Part shown: positions 15,476 through 24,284 of the stretch, piece after piece | How positions within the stretch are numbered: position 1 is the stretch's first letter | Layout of the letters: each line of letters begins with the position of its first letter | Origin: Anaerolineae bacterium | GTDB taxonomy: Bacteria > Chloroflexota > Anaerolineae > B4-G1 | Direction of reading: 5' to 3' | NCBI GenBank assembly: GCA_026418995.1 | Contig: JAOAAG010000070.1 | Coordinates: 1 to 33,491 of the forward strand | DNA: 33,491 bases | The notes under the pieces: generated by a model | What the model was told of the DNA's origin: nothing | What the model saw: the letters and a program-made list of their open reading frames with translations, nothing else | Database searches by the model: none | Translations under genes and position numbers: made by a program

Positions 15476-16801
15476 ATGTCGGGAAGACCCTCCGAAACTC
15501 GCCCCTCGTATAAGCATGGGGAGGGGAGTTCGTCTCTCTCTGCCCTGCGTCAGCGAGAAGCAACGCGGGAGCTGTTTCGCAACAGGAGCTTCAGTCTCCT
15601 GTGGGCTGGCCAGTTGCTCTCCCAAATCGGCGATCAGTGCTTGCTGGTAGCCGTGATCACGTTGCTTTCCAGACTCTCCTCGTCCCCTATCGCTATGCTC
15701 ATCCCGGCCATCTCGATTGCGCTGCCTCAGATCGCCTTTGGTCTGGTCGGTGGCGTGATGGCAGACCGGTGGAACCGCAAGCGCACTATGATCTGCTCTG
15801 ATCTGCTACGCGGTGGCATTGTGCTGGCCATCTTGCTGGTGCGTCGGAGCAGTGATCTGTGGATACTCTACCTGGCGGCTGCCGGCCTGGCACTGGTGGG
15901 GGTTTTCTTCTACCCAGCGCGGAACGCGGCGATCCCCACCATTGTTGCACCTGAGTTGCTGATCAGCGCCAATAGCTTCATCCAGGGCAGTTACATTATC
16001 GCGATGATCCTGGGACCCGCGGTGGCTGGCGTGATGGTCGAGCTATGGGCGCCGGGCGTGATTATTTTCGACAGCCTCACGTTCTTTATCTCCGCCCTGG
16101 TGATAGCCATCATTTACATTCCTTCTCCACCTGCGGGAGCGGTGACTGCCACCGCAGGCCACAGCGTGTGGGAAGATTTAAAGGCTGGGCTCAGATTCAT
16201 CCTGCAGAGCCGTGCGATGCGCCGCGTCTTGCTTATCGCCGCTATAGCTACGCTGGGCATTGGTGCGATTGTACTGCTTGCCATTCCCCACCTCAAGGAA
16301 CAACTCGAGGCCAGCGGCCTCGAGTACGGCATTGCAATGAGCATGCTTGGTGTGGGGTCTGTGTGGGGTGGGCTGATGGTTAATCGTTTGTCACGGCGGC
16401 TTTCCACGAACACCATCGTGGGAGGTATGCTGGCGCTGGCAGGAGTGGCAATCATTGCCTTTGCCTTTGCCCCTAATTATATCGTTGTGCTGGTCAGCAT
16501 TACCATCACCGGCATGTGCGTTGTGATCGCACGTGGTGCGCTGGATACTATCGCCCAGGCCCTGTCTCCGGACGAGATGCGCGGGCGGGTACTCGCCGCG
16601 GTCAATCTGATCGTGGTCACGGCTACCGCTCTGGCCGAGAGCTTTTCGGCCCTGCTGGGCCATTTCATCGGGGTGCAGGTTGTCTTCGCCGGAGCCGGCA
16701 TCGTGACGGTGCTAGCAGGATTGGCCGCCGCAGTCGCTCTGCGGGGAGCCGCGCGCCTGGTGAGTGCCAGGCTGGCGGTTGGCATCACACACAATATGTA
16801 G
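15476..16801 (+). CDS. MFS transporter (MFS_3/enterobactin-exporter-like)
   Basis: This 441-residue major facilitator superfamily protein has about twelve transmembrane helices after a ~40-residue polar N-terminus. The first helix segment LFRNRSFSLLWAGQLLSQIGDQ and the loop GGVMADRWNRKR (the MFS signature loop between helices two and three) are typical of the MFS_3 group, which includes EntS-like exporters. The second half contains LSPDEMRGRVLAAVNLIV, a conserved repeat of that loop. Substrate is not predictable; members of this group mostly export small molecules. It precedes a carbohydrate kinase by 47 bp, but MFS_3 proteins are rarely sugar importers, so a shared pathway is uncertain. The ATG at 15476 has a weak ribosome binding site; the true start could be further in. 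Confidence 0.88.
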   Translation: MSGRPSETRPSYKHGEGSSSLSALRQREATRELFRNRSFSLLWAGQLLSQIGDQCLLVAVITLLSRLSSSPIAMLIPAISIALPQIAFGLVGGVMADRWNRKRTMICSDLLRGGIVLAILLVRRSSDLWILYLAAAGLALVGVFFYPARNAAIPTIVAPELLISANSFIQGSYIIAMILGPAVAGVMVELWAPGVIIFDSLTFFISALVIAIIYIPSPPAGAVTATAGHSVWEDLKAGLRFILQSRAMRRVLLIAAIATLGIGAIVLLAIPHLKEQLEASGLEYGIAMSMLGVGSVWGGLMVNRLSRRLSTNTIVGGMLALAGVAIIAFAFAPNYIVVLVSITITGMCVVIARGALDTIAQALSPDEMRGRVLAAVNLIVVTATALAESFSALLGHFIGVQVVFAGAGIVTVLAGLAAAVALRGAARLVSARLAVGITHNM

Positions 16802-16848
16802 CGCACCTCCCGTAAGAGAGTGAGAACAAGGTAGCAGGGGTGTGAACT

Positions 16849-18405
16849 GTGACAAGCCAAGGATACATAGTCGCCCATGATGTGGGCACCGGAGGTAGCA
16901 AGGCGATACTGGTGAGCACAAGCGGTGAGGTCATGGCCCGCGCCTTTCATCCCTACCTGATTCACTACCCTCGCCCCGACTGGGCCGAGCAGGACCCAGA
17001 GGATTGGTGGCGGGCGGTGGCGATCACTACGCGCCAGGTTATGGAGCGGGCAGGTGTCGCGCCGCGCGATGTATTGGCCATGGTCTATGCCACTCAGATG
17101 TTGGGCATCGTTCCGATGGGACGCGATGGTTGTCCGTTGCGCCCGGCGATTATCTGGCTGGATGGGCGTGCCCCGGAGCAGGCAGCCCGCATAATGCGCA
17201 AATTTCTGGGCAGGCATGTTTTCGCTGCCATCGCCGGCGCCGAGATCTCCGGCAAGGACGGCCTCCCCAAACTGCTCTGGCTCAAGGAAAACGAGCCGGA
17301 AGTGTACTACCGGATGCAGTGCTTCCTGGATGTCAACGGTTATCTGACTTACCGCGCCACTGGCCGTATGGTCTTTGAGTGGTCGTGTGCCTCCGCCTTC
17401 GGCCTGGACCTGAAGAAGAAGGACTGGCTCAGGTCTATTATCCGCTACGTAGGGCTGGATATGGAGAAGTTCCCTCCGCTGGTGCGTTCCATTGACCAGG
17501 TTGGGGGCTTGACCACAGCAGCCGCGCGAGATTGTGGCCTGCTGGAAGGGACACCGGTCTTCGGGGGCGGAGGAGATGCGCCGATGGCCGCGGTCGGTGC
17601 AGGGGCGGTCCGGGAAGGAGATGGGCATATTTCGCTCGGCACCTCCGGCTGGGTCGGTGTTGTCACCCGCAAAACCCCTACCGGACGACACGGCGTCGCC
17701 GCCATTCACTCCGCTGATCCCACTAAGGCCCTGCTGTTCGCGGAGATGGAAACAGCGGGCGCCTGTCTGAAGTGGATCGCTGACCAGTTCTATCGCCACG
17801 AGCAAGCGGACCCTTCCATCCCTAACGTGTATGCACTGATGGATGAGGATGTGGAGACGATTCCTCCCGGCTCGGACTTCCTGGTCTGCACGCCATGGAT
17901 GTACGGTGAGCGAGCACCCGTATCCGACACGTGGGTACGCGCGACGTTTTTTAACATCAGCGCTGATCACCGTCGTGAGCACCTCTTGCGCGCGGTCTAC
18001 GAGGGCGTGGCGTACAATCTGCGCTGGATGATCGAGATCGTGGAACGCACCTTTGGCTTCCCGATGCCGGTGTTGCGCGTCATCGGTGGGGGAGCACGGG
18101 GCGCGCCATGGATGCAGATCATCGCCGACGTCACCGGCCGCCGCGTGGAAACGACCGCCCACCCTCAGGAGGCAGGAGCAGTAGGAGCTGCGCTCACCAC
18201 TGCTGTCGGCCTGGGCATCTACCCGGATTTCGAGGCTTTGAAAAGCGTGATCCGTGTGACGCGGGAATTCCATCCCCAGGCAGAACATGCGGGCGTGTAT
18301 AACCTGCTATATGCAAGCTATCGCCGCCTTTATCACTCCCTGCGCAGTCTGTATAGAGATGTTAACGAGGTGAGGTTCGCCGCCTCCGACAAGCTGATCG
18401 TGTAA
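16849..18405 (+). CDS. FGGY-family carbohydrate kinase (xylulokinase-like)
   Basis: This 518-residue protein is an FGGY kinase, which phosphorylates a sugar or polyol with ATP. The N-terminal phosphate loop is HDVGTGGSKA at residues 10-19. The catalytic base is D243 in GGGGDAPMAAVGAG, and GTSGWVG at 264-270 and VIGGGARGAPWMQIIADV near the C-terminus form the second ATP-binding half. Overall pattern is closest to xylulokinase (XylB), but FGGY substrates are hard to tell apart. GTG at 16849 is used as start because GCAGGGG lies 8 nt upstream and the conserved strand begins at residue 6. The flavodoxin-like protein and GH42 enzyme downstream suggest a catabolic set. Confidence 0.9.
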   Translation: MTSQGYIVAHDVGTGGSKAILVSTSGEVMARAFHPYLIHYPRPDWAEQDPEDWWRAVAITTRQVMERAGVAPRDVLAMVYATQMLGIVPMGRDGCPLRPAIIWLDGRAPEQAARIMRKFLGRHVFAAIAGAEISGKDGLPKLLWLKENEPEVYYRMQCFLDVNGYLTYRATGRMVFEWSCASAFGLDLKKKDWLRSIIRYVGLDMEKFPPLVRSIDQVGGLTTAAARDCGLLEGTPVFGGGGDAPMAAVGAGAVREGDGHISLGTSGWVGVVTRKTPTGRHGVAAIHSADPTKALLFAEMETAGACLKWIADQFYRHEQADPSIPNVYALMDEDVETIPPGSDFLVCTPWMYGERAPVSDTWVRATFFNISADHRREHLLRAVYEGVAYNLRWMIEIVERTFGFPMPVLRVIGGGARGAPWMQIIADVTGRRVETTAHPQEAGAVGAALTTAVGLGIYPDFEALKSVIRVTREFHPQAEHAGVYNLLYASYRRLYHSLRSLYRDVNEVRFAASDKLIV

Positions 18406-18430
18406 CAGCTCAGGTGACAGCCTAAAGCTA

Positions 18431-18463
18431 AGGTGACGGTCACTTTGACAGTGACCGTCACCT
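18431..18463. repeat. Perfect inverted repeat built from AGGTGACNGTCACTT boxes (locus 1)
   Basis: AGGTGACGGTCACT (18431-18444) is exactly complementary to 18450-18463, with a 5-nt loop TTGAC. Each arm contains GTGACNGTCAC, itself a palindrome. A partial extra box (AGGTGACAG) starts 20 bp upstream at 18412. The element fills the gap between the FGGY kinase and the flavodoxin-like gene and ends 4 bp before the AAAGGAGG ribosome binding site. No T-tract follows, so it is not a standard terminator. Related elements lie at 30058-30083 and 32796-32832. Confidence 0.85.
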
Positions 18464-18479
18464 CACCAAAGGAGGAAAC

Positions 18480-19046
18480 ATGAACGTCATCATCATTAGT
18501 TCCAGTCCTAACAAAGACGGCTTGACCGCCGCATGCGCCGTTGCTGCGGCTGAAGGAGTCCGGCAGGCCGGCGGCCATGCCGACGAAGTCAGGCTCAACG
18601 ATCTAAAAATCGGCGCATGCCAGGCATGTAACAACGGTTGGGGTACCTGCCTTTCCTATCACGAATGCCAGGTCGAGGACGATTTCCAGGCTCTCCATGC
18701 ACGTGTCATCGCTGCGGATGCGCTGGTGCTCGTTACTCCGGTGTACTGGGGTGGGATGAGCGAGTCGGCCAAATCCTTCACCGACCGGCTGCGTCGGTGT
18801 GAGGGCACACGTATCGGCGATGACCCGGTAAAAGGGTTGGCTGGCAAGCCGGTCATCGCCGTCGCCGCGGCCGGTGGCAGTGGCGGGGGAACGATCACCT
18901 GCCTGCTCACAATGGAACAGTGGATTCAGCATGTGCGTGCGCAGGTATGGGACCTCATCCCGGTGAACCGATGGAGCCGGGATTACAAGCTGGTGACCAT
19001 CCGTGAAGCGGCCTGCGCTATGGTAAGGGAGGGGACGGCCGGATGA
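18480..19046 (+). CDS. Flavodoxin/NADPH-dependent FMN reductase family protein
   Basis: This 188-residue protein has the flavodoxin-like fold used by WrbA-type and NADPH-dependent FMN reductases. The N-terminal strand and FMN phosphate loop are IIISSSPNKDGLT at about residues 4-16. A Cys-rich segment CQACNNGWGTC, followed by C at the HECQVEDDF position, is common in this subgroup. LVLVTPVYWGGMSESAKSFTDR at about 82-103 is the flavin-binding loop typical of the family. It has a strong ribosome binding site (AAAGGAGG) right after the inverted repeat. Its TGA overlaps the ATG of the GH42 gene (ATGA), so the two are translationally coupled; an electron-transfer role alongside a glycosidase is unexpected. 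Confidence 0.87.
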   Translation: MNVIIISSSPNKDGLTAACAVAAAEGVRQAGGHADEVRLNDLKIGACQACNNGWGTCLSYHECQVEDDFQALHARVIAADALVLVTPVYWGGMSESAKSFTDRLRRCEGTRIGDDPVKGLAGKPVIAVAAAGGSGGGTITCLLTMEQWIQHVRAQVWDLIPVNRWSRDYKLVTIREAACAMVREGTAG

Positions 19047-21037
19047 GTCGGACAGTCCTCCATCTTGGCGCGGCCTATTACCCGGAGCACTGGCCGGAAG
19101 AGCGCTGGCCAGAGGATATCCGGCTGATGCGCGAGGCGGGGCTGAGCGTGGTGCGCATGGGGGAGTTCGCCTGGTCATCGCTTGAGCCAGCTTCCGGCGA
19201 GTTCCGCTTCGATTGGCTTGAGCGGGCCATTACGCTGCTGGAAGAGGCCGGTATCCTGACCGTCCTGGGCACACCCACTGCTGCTCCGCCTGCCTGGCTG
19301 ACCCAGGCGTACCCGGAGATCTTCGCGGTGGACGAATATGGCCGCCGTGTACAGCATGGCAACCGCTGCCATTACTGTGTCAATGCACCGGCCTTCCACG
19401 CCGCTGCCGCCCGTATCGTCGGGGCGATGGCTCAGCGGTTTGGCAAGCATCCCAACGTCATCGGGTGGCAACTCGATAATGAGTATAACCGCGTCTGCTA
19501 CTGCGACCGCTGTCGCCGGCTGTTCCAGGATTACCTGGCATGTAAATACGGCACGCTCGAGGCGCTGAACGAGCGGTGGACGACGGCTTACTGGAGCCAG
19601 ACCTATTCGGGCTGGGAGCAGATTCCCATACCCATCGGCGGGCACAACCCCGGCCTGATGCTGGAGTTCAAGCGTTTCGTTACCGAGAGCTATCGTAAGT
19701 TCCAGCGGCTGCAACTCGAGGCGCTGCGCCCACATCTGCGACCAGGGGTGTGGGTGACGCATAACTTCATGGGCTGGTACAACGGCTACGACCACTATGC
19801 GATGAGCGAGGAACTGGACCTAGCGTCCTGGGACTGGTATGTGGGCAGCGGCCACAACGATTATCTGAACAGCGGCGCAGCTCATGAGCTGGTACGGGGG
19901 TTCAAGCGACGCAGTTTCTGGGTGATGGAGACGCAGCCGGGTTGTGTCAACTGGTCGGCTATTAACAACGCGCTCAACCGTGGAGAGGCCCGCGCTATGG
20001 CCTGGCACGCGGTGACCCACGGGGCCGAGGCAGTACTTTACTGGCAGTGGCGTGCGGCATTGAACGGGCAGGAGCAGTACCACGGCACGATTGTAGACCA
20101 GTCAGGCCAGCCACGCCCCTTCTACGAGGAGGTGCGGCGCCTGGGGGAGGAGTTCGCCAGGCTGGCTCCTCTGTTCGAGGGGAGTGCCCCGGCCCCTGCG
20201 CGTGTGGCCATACTCCATTGCTATGAGAGCCGCTGGGCTGTGGAGTGGCAGCCCCATCATCGCGATTTTGATTACGTGGCCCATCTACTGCATTACTACC
20301 GGCCCATTGCCGCCCGCAACATCCCGGTAGACATCATTTCCGCTGATGCGCCGCTTCAGGGATACAAAGTGGTGATCGCTCCTGCGTTGTTAATCATGAC
20401 CGGGACGCGGGTGGAGGAATTGAAAAGTTTTGTCGCACGGGGGAACCGCCTGATCCTGACCCCCCGCTGTGCGATGAAGGACGAGTATAACGCTCTGTTG
20501 CCCGCACGCCAGCCGGGGCCGCTGGCCGAGTTGGCCGGGGTTGAAGTTGAGGACTATTATGCCCTGGATGAACCGGTGCCCGTGAAAGGTAACTGGTTCT
20601 CCGGGGTCTCGCGCCTCTGGGCCGAGCGGTTAAAGAAGATAGAGCAAACTTATACCACGCCCATTGCCCATTACGGGCCGTCTAACGGCTGGCTGGACGG
20701 GCAGATCGCCATCGCGGTGAATGTCTGGCGCACGGGCCTGGTCTACTATGTGGGCGCCTATCTCGACGATGCGGCTCAGCAGGCGTTTATCAATCGCGTG
20801 CTCCTGATGGCCGGTATCAGGCCAGAGCTGGAAACCCCGCCAGGGGTGGAAATGCGTAAACTGGTGAAAGCCGAGGGGGGGCAGGAGATCTTTGTGATCA
20901 TCAATCACGTCAATGGTGAGCAGACGGTCCACTTACCCTGGCCCGCCCGTGAACATCTGAGCGGATTCACAATCAAGGGTGAGGTGCGGCTGGCTCCGTA
21001 CGGGGTGATCGTGCTCACCAGGGCCGACACCACGTAG
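19043..21037 (+). CDS. Beta-galactosidase, glycoside hydrolase family 42
   Basis: This 664-residue protein is a GH42 beta-galactosidase, a retaining enzyme acting on beta-galactosides. The N-terminal TIM barrel begins with GAAYYPEHWPEERWPEDI. The acid/base glutamate is E147 in GWQLDNEYN, and the nucleophile is E296 in SFWVMETQPG. The trimeric-type zinc site appears complete: C109 with C152, C154 and C157 in VCYCDRC. Domains B and C follow, ending in a small beta domain. No signal peptide is visible, so it is cytoplasmic. Length is normal for GH42. It overlaps the flavodoxin-like gene by 4 bp and ends 6 bp before the convergent NACHT gene. Some GH42 enzymes prefer alpha-L-arabinosides or galacto-oligosaccharides, so the natural substrate is open. 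Confidence 0.95.
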   Translation: MSRTVLHLGAAYYPEHWPEERWPEDIRLMREAGLSVVRMGEFAWSSLEPASGEFRFDWLERAITLLEEAGILTVLGTPTAAPPAWLTQAYPEIFAVDEYGRRVQHGNRCHYCVNAPAFHAAAARIVGAMAQRFGKHPNVIGWQLDNEYNRVCYCDRCRRLFQDYLACKYGTLEALNERWTTAYWSQTYSGWEQIPIPIGGHNPGLMLEFKRFVTESYRKFQRLQLEALRPHLRPGVWVTHNFMGWYNGYDHYAMSEELDLASWDWYVGSGHNDYLNSGAAHELVRGFKRRSFWVMETQPGCVNWSAINNALNRGEARAMAWHAVTHGAEAVLYWQWRAALNGQEQYHGTIVDQSGQPRPFYEEVRRLGEEFARLAPLFEGSAPAPARVAILHCYESRWAVEWQPHHRDFDYVAHLLHYYRPIAARNIPVDIISADAPLQGYKVVIAPALLIMTGTRVEELKSFVARGNRLILTPRCAMKDEYNALLPARQPGPLAELAGVEVEDYYALDEPVPVKGNWFSGVSRLWAERLKKIEQTYTTPIAHYGPSNGWLDGQIAIAVNVWRTGLVYYVGAYLDDAAQQAFINRVLLMAGIRPELETPPGVEMRKLVKAEGGQEIFVIINHVNGEQTVHLPWPAREHLSGFTIKGEVRLAPYGVIVLTRADTT

Positions 21038-21043
21038 CGAGCG

Positions 21044-23470
21044 TCACCCGATTTTCAGCTCGTAACGCCTCCCGATCTCGGCCAGGGCCTCAAGCACAGC
21101 CTCTATCACCTCTGGGTCGGAGTGGCTCAGGGCAGAGCGCAAGGGCTCAACATCCTCAGGGCGGCCGATGCAGGCGAGCGTGTGGGCAGCGGCAATACGC
21201 ACTGCGGTGTCGCCTTCGGTAGCGGCCCGCAGGAGCATCTGATGGGCCGCCTGGCCCAGTCCCACTCCCTCACCACGGCTAGCGGCCCACGCGATCAGCC
21301 AGCCCAATTGCGCCGGGTCAGGCAAGGGAGCTGGCCCGAGGGTGTCCTCTTCCTGCTCTGCTATTTCGATGGCTGTCTGTGCCGCCGAGCGCACGATCCA
21401 TTGCTCATCCTCGCGCGCGATGCGCGTTAGCAACTCCCGTTCCCCCAGGCGAGCCAATCCTATCACCGCCGCGCGGCGCACCATGGCGTCCTCAGCGGTT
21501 GCCGCTGAGCGCAGGAACTCGGCGCCCTCCTCGCCGTACTCGACCAGGACCTCGGCCGCTATCGGGCTGAGCCGTTCGTCCCCGGCTTCCACAATGCGCT
21601 CCAAAAGCTTTCTCGCCGCGTCTGTGCCCGGAAAGGCCAGCCCGCGTACAGCCATTTCGCGCACGGCGGGGTCTCTGTCCCTGAGCACCGCTTCGAGCAC
21701 TGGCAGGTCCGCCTCGCCGGCCACTCTCCCCAGTCCGAGCGCGGCAGCCGCACGCACCCCGGCGTCAGGGTGCTGTAACGCTTGTTTAAACAGATAAGTG
21801 ATACCAGGGATACCGGCCACAGCCAGTGCCTGCGCCAGTTGTCTGCGCAGTACGGGGGACTGGCCGGCCTGCAAAAAGGCGCGTGCCAACACGGCCATCG
21901 CGTGAGTGGCCCACGTGGCCCCGTCCGGTGCCGCCCCGACCCAGCCACCCAGAGTACGGAGGCGGGAGCGGAACAGGTCATCCGGGGCGCGCAGCCACTC
22001 CGCCACCAGTGGCCCCATGTCGCCAACTTCCGCATAGAAACGGAGCGTCTCAGCCCAGGCAGGATCGTCGAGCCGCTCGCCAAGGCCCGGCGAGGGGATA
22101 GCGACCATCTGCCGGGCCGCCAGATAGGCCTGCCAGAGAGGGTGGACGAAGCTGTAGCGGTCGGCGCCTGCCTTGCGGAGCAATCCCTCCTTGCCAGTCA
22201 GCGCGCGCCACACGGACGAGACCCCGCGGCGGGCCGAGGCCTCCTCAAGCGGAGGCAGGGCTGCCGTAATGGCGGCTTCAAGCTCCTCACGACTCACAGC
22301 GGAACGCTTGTTCTGCAACATACTCAGCGCCACCTGCCCCAGTACCACCCGGCACACGGTTAACAGCCAGGGTTCCTTCTCGCGCCCCAGCGTCAGTTCC
22401 AGCACCCGGTCGTAGAGTGCCACGCGCCCGGCTGGCACATTCCCATCTGAGAGATAGACATACGCTCTGAGCACCAGTTCCAGAGGCGGTACCCCTTTGT
22501 AGACCCCATCACGCAGGAGGGCCACCAGACGGCGCAGCGTGGCGGGTTTGAATTCATCCGGGGGGAGAAAGGTCTCCATGCACTTTCTGGCAAGCTGCTC
22601 TGCCCTCCTGGCATCCCAGGCTGCCAGTTTCAGGGGCACAAAACCAGCCTCGACCAGGGGGGCGTAACCCCTGGCCCCAGCAGCGACTACCCACAGGTTA
22701 CCCGGCAAGGTGGTGGACAGTTCGGTCAGCCACAACACCGCCTGAGCACGCTGCGATGAGTCTATTTCTTCCCATCCATCCACCAGTACCACTGCCTGAC
22801 CGGCCTTCAGGAAACGGCGCAGGGTGTTACTCACACTCTTATCGGCCTCGACGCATGCTATCGCCGCATCCACGAGCCTGTCCACTGGGGGCGCTACCTT
22901 ATCCCACTCCACGGACGCAAGCGAGACGTAAAGCGGTAATCTCTTCCGCACCTCCTCGGGCACTATCCCCGCTAATCCCCCATCCTCGGGCCGGGCACAG
23001 GCGAGGGCGATGTACGCCAGCAAGGCCGATTTGCCAGCTCCGTTCTCACCCAGGACGGCCAGTCTGGGAGGGCCACTGAACAGGCGGCGTGGCGGGAAAG
23101 TCGGACAGGTGGAGATGACGGATTCGGCGTCCGTATCCGAGGGCTGGAGAGGGACCAGGGAGACCAGCTCTGGTGCCACAAAGAGCCGCTCCAGTAGGAC
23201 CCCTGGCACGGGAACGGCAGTAGCACTTGCCCGCCTGGCGACCTGGGACAGGTAATCCCCCACTGCACCGACCTGGAGGAGACTGTACAACTGCGCCAGC
23301 GGAGCGAGCAGGCCCTCCCCATAGCGACGCAGGATGTCACGGAAGCGGTAGGCCAACCCGGCCAGCAGCAGCGCTGCCACTGCACCAATCAACGCCGAGA
23401 GCAGGTCGAACTCCCAGCGCTGAGGAAAGGGAGCAGGCCATTGAAGCTGTGGGATCAGGATAGATATCAT
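21044..23470 (-). CDS. Membrane-anchored NACHT/STAND NTPase with C-terminal HEAT repeats
   Basis: This 808-residue protein joins four parts. A transmembrane helix is at about residues 24-43, followed by a juxtamembrane region to about 130. The NTPase domain has Walker A GENGAGKS at 141-148 and Walker B VVLVDGWEEI (D231), typical of NACHT-type STAND NTPases. A helical region with FVHPLWQAYLAARQ follows, the usual NACHT-associated winged-helix/helical end. From about 530 to the end there are HEAT/PBS-lyase-type repeats, e.g. DAGVRAAAALGLGRV, DPAVREMAVRGLA, DAMVRRAAVIGLARLG and DTAVRIAAAHTLA. STAND NTPases act as switch-like sensors in signalling and antiphage immunity. Its ATG overlaps the response regulator stop (ATGA), so the two are coupled. 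No effector domain such as a nuclease, TIR or protease is visible. Confidence 0.87.
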   Translation of the reverse strand: MISILIPQLQWPAPFPQRWEFDLLSALIGAVAALLLAGLAYRFRDILRRYGEGLLAPLAQLYSLLQVGAVGDYLSQVARRASATAVPVPGVLLERLFVAPELVSLVPLQPSDTDAESVISTCPTFPPRRLFSGPPRLAVLGENGAGKSALLAYIALACARPEDGGLAGIVPEEVRKRLPLYVSLASVEWDKVAPPVDRLVDAAIACVEADKSVSNTLRRFLKAGQAVVLVDGWEEIDSSQRAQAVLWLTELSTTLPGNLWVVAAGARGYAPLVEAGFVPLKLAAWDARRAEQLARKCMETFLPPDEFKPATLRRLVALLRDGVYKGVPPLELVLRAYVYLSDGNVPAGRVALYDRVLELTLGREKEPWLLTVCRVVLGQVALSMLQNKRSAVSREELEAAITAALPPLEEASARRGVSSVWRALTGKEGLLRKAGADRYSFVHPLWQAYLAARQMVAIPSPGLGERLDDPAWAETLRFYAEVGDMGPLVAEWLRAPDDLFRSRLRTLGGWVGAAPDGATWATHAMAVLARAFLQAGQSPVLRRQLAQALAVAGIPGITYLFKQALQHPDAGVRAAAALGLGRVAGEADLPVLEAVLRDRDPAVREMAVRGLAFPGTDAARKLLERIVEAGDERLSPIAAEVLVEYGEEGAEFLRSAATAEDAMVRRAAVIGLARLGERELLTRIAREDEQWIVRSAAQTAIEIAEQEEDTLGPAPLPDPAQLGWLIAWAASRGEGVGLGQAAHQMLLRAATEGDTAVRIAAAHTLACIGRPEDVEPLRSALSHSDPEVIEAVLEALAEIGRRYELKIG

Positions 23471-24183
23471 CCGTTGTCTCCAGGGGACGGCCGCGGTTCA
23501 GAGGGAGCGACCAGACGATATCCCATCCCTTCCTCCGTCAAAATCAACTGTGGATTGGAAGGGTCCATCTCGAGCTTCTTGCGGAGGTACCAGATATACA
23601 ACTTCAGATACTCCTTACTGCCCTCATGCTGCTCACCCCACACGCGCCGGAGCAGCGTCTCGTAATCAACGACTTTACCGGCCTCTTCGACCAGTGCGGC
23701 CAACAGTTTATATTCCAGTGGGGTCAGCAGGACATGTTCACCGTTGACTTTGACTACCCGTCTCTCCAGGTCCACAAACAAACGTCCGAACCTGTAGACC
23801 CTGCCGTACGTGGCTTCGCGCCGCGCACGGTGGAGAGCGCCCTTTACCCGGGCGAGCAGTTCCTTGTAACTGAACGGCTTGATCATATAATCGTCAGCGC
23901 CCAGTTCCAGTCCTCGCACCACATCCCGTTCAGATCCCAGGGCGGTGGAAAAGATAATGGGGGCATCGGTAATTTTCCTCAGTTGCTCACAGACGGTCCA
24001 GCCGTCAATATCGGGCAGGAGAATATCGAGAAGAATCAGGTCCGGCTCCGACTGTCGGGCCGCTTCCAGCGCACTTGCGCCGGTCCTGCAGGTGGTGACC
24101 CGATAGCCAGCATGTTCCAGTTGCAGACGCATCATTCGGGAGAGGGACTCATCGTCCTCAACGAGCAGAATGTGCTCCTCCAC
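23467..24183 (-). CDS. OmpR/PhoB-family response regulator
   Basis: This 238-residue protein has a receiver domain (about 1-120) and a winged-helix DNA-binding domain (about 130-228). The phospho-acceptor is D53 in LILLDILLPD, the acidic pair is E9/D10-D11 in VEDD, the switch Thr is T80 and the conserved Lys is K102 in MIKPF. The output domain shows LTPLEYKLLAALVE and YIWYLRKKLE...GMGYRL, standard for OmpR. GTG at 24183 is the start, with GGAGG 7 nt upstream. No histidine kinase gene is adjacent, so it is an orphan in this window. It is translationally coupled to the NACHT protein gene, which suggests the two act in one pathway. Confidence 0.95.
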   Translation of the reverse strand: MEEHILLVEDDESLSRMMRLQLEHAGYRVTTCRTGASALEAARQSEPDLILLDILLPDIDGWTVCEQLRKITDAPIIFSTALGSERDVVRGLELGADDYMIKPFSYKELLARVKGALHRARREATYGRVYRFGRLFVDLERRVVKVNGEHVLLTPLEYKLLAALVEEAGKVVDYETLLRRVWGEQHEGSKEYLKLYIWYLRKKLEMDPSNPQLILTEEGMGYRLVAPSEPRPSPGDNG

Positions 24184-24229
24184 GCATATACCTCCACCTT
24201 ACTCGACCGCGGCTTCTCCTTTCGTCTCA

Positions 24230-24235
24230 ATTATA
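24230..24235 (-). promoter_or_regulatory. -10 element of the response regulator-NACHT operon
   Basis: On the minus strand TATAAT (24235-24230) lies 46 bp upstream of the GTG start, in the 101-bp gap after the ATPase-TPR gene. The -35 region is weak (no good TTGACA match at 16-18 bp), which would fit an activator-dependent promoter. Confidence 0.5.
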
Positions 24236-24284
24236 CACCGGAAACGGGGGGCGGAAAATCCTCTGCGGGAGCCGACGGCTCCAC

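Noticed and set aside
16477-18288. A 603-codon open frame on the minus strand under the MFS and FGGY kinase genes
   Set aside because: It is antisense to two well-supported genes, its translation has no recognisable family pattern, and long shadow frames are expected in GC-rich DNA.
18431-18463. Inverted repeat as an intrinsic terminator
   Set aside because: The stem is long and perfect, but no T-tract follows on either strand and a ribosome binding site comes 4 bp later, so a repeat or regulatory element fits better.
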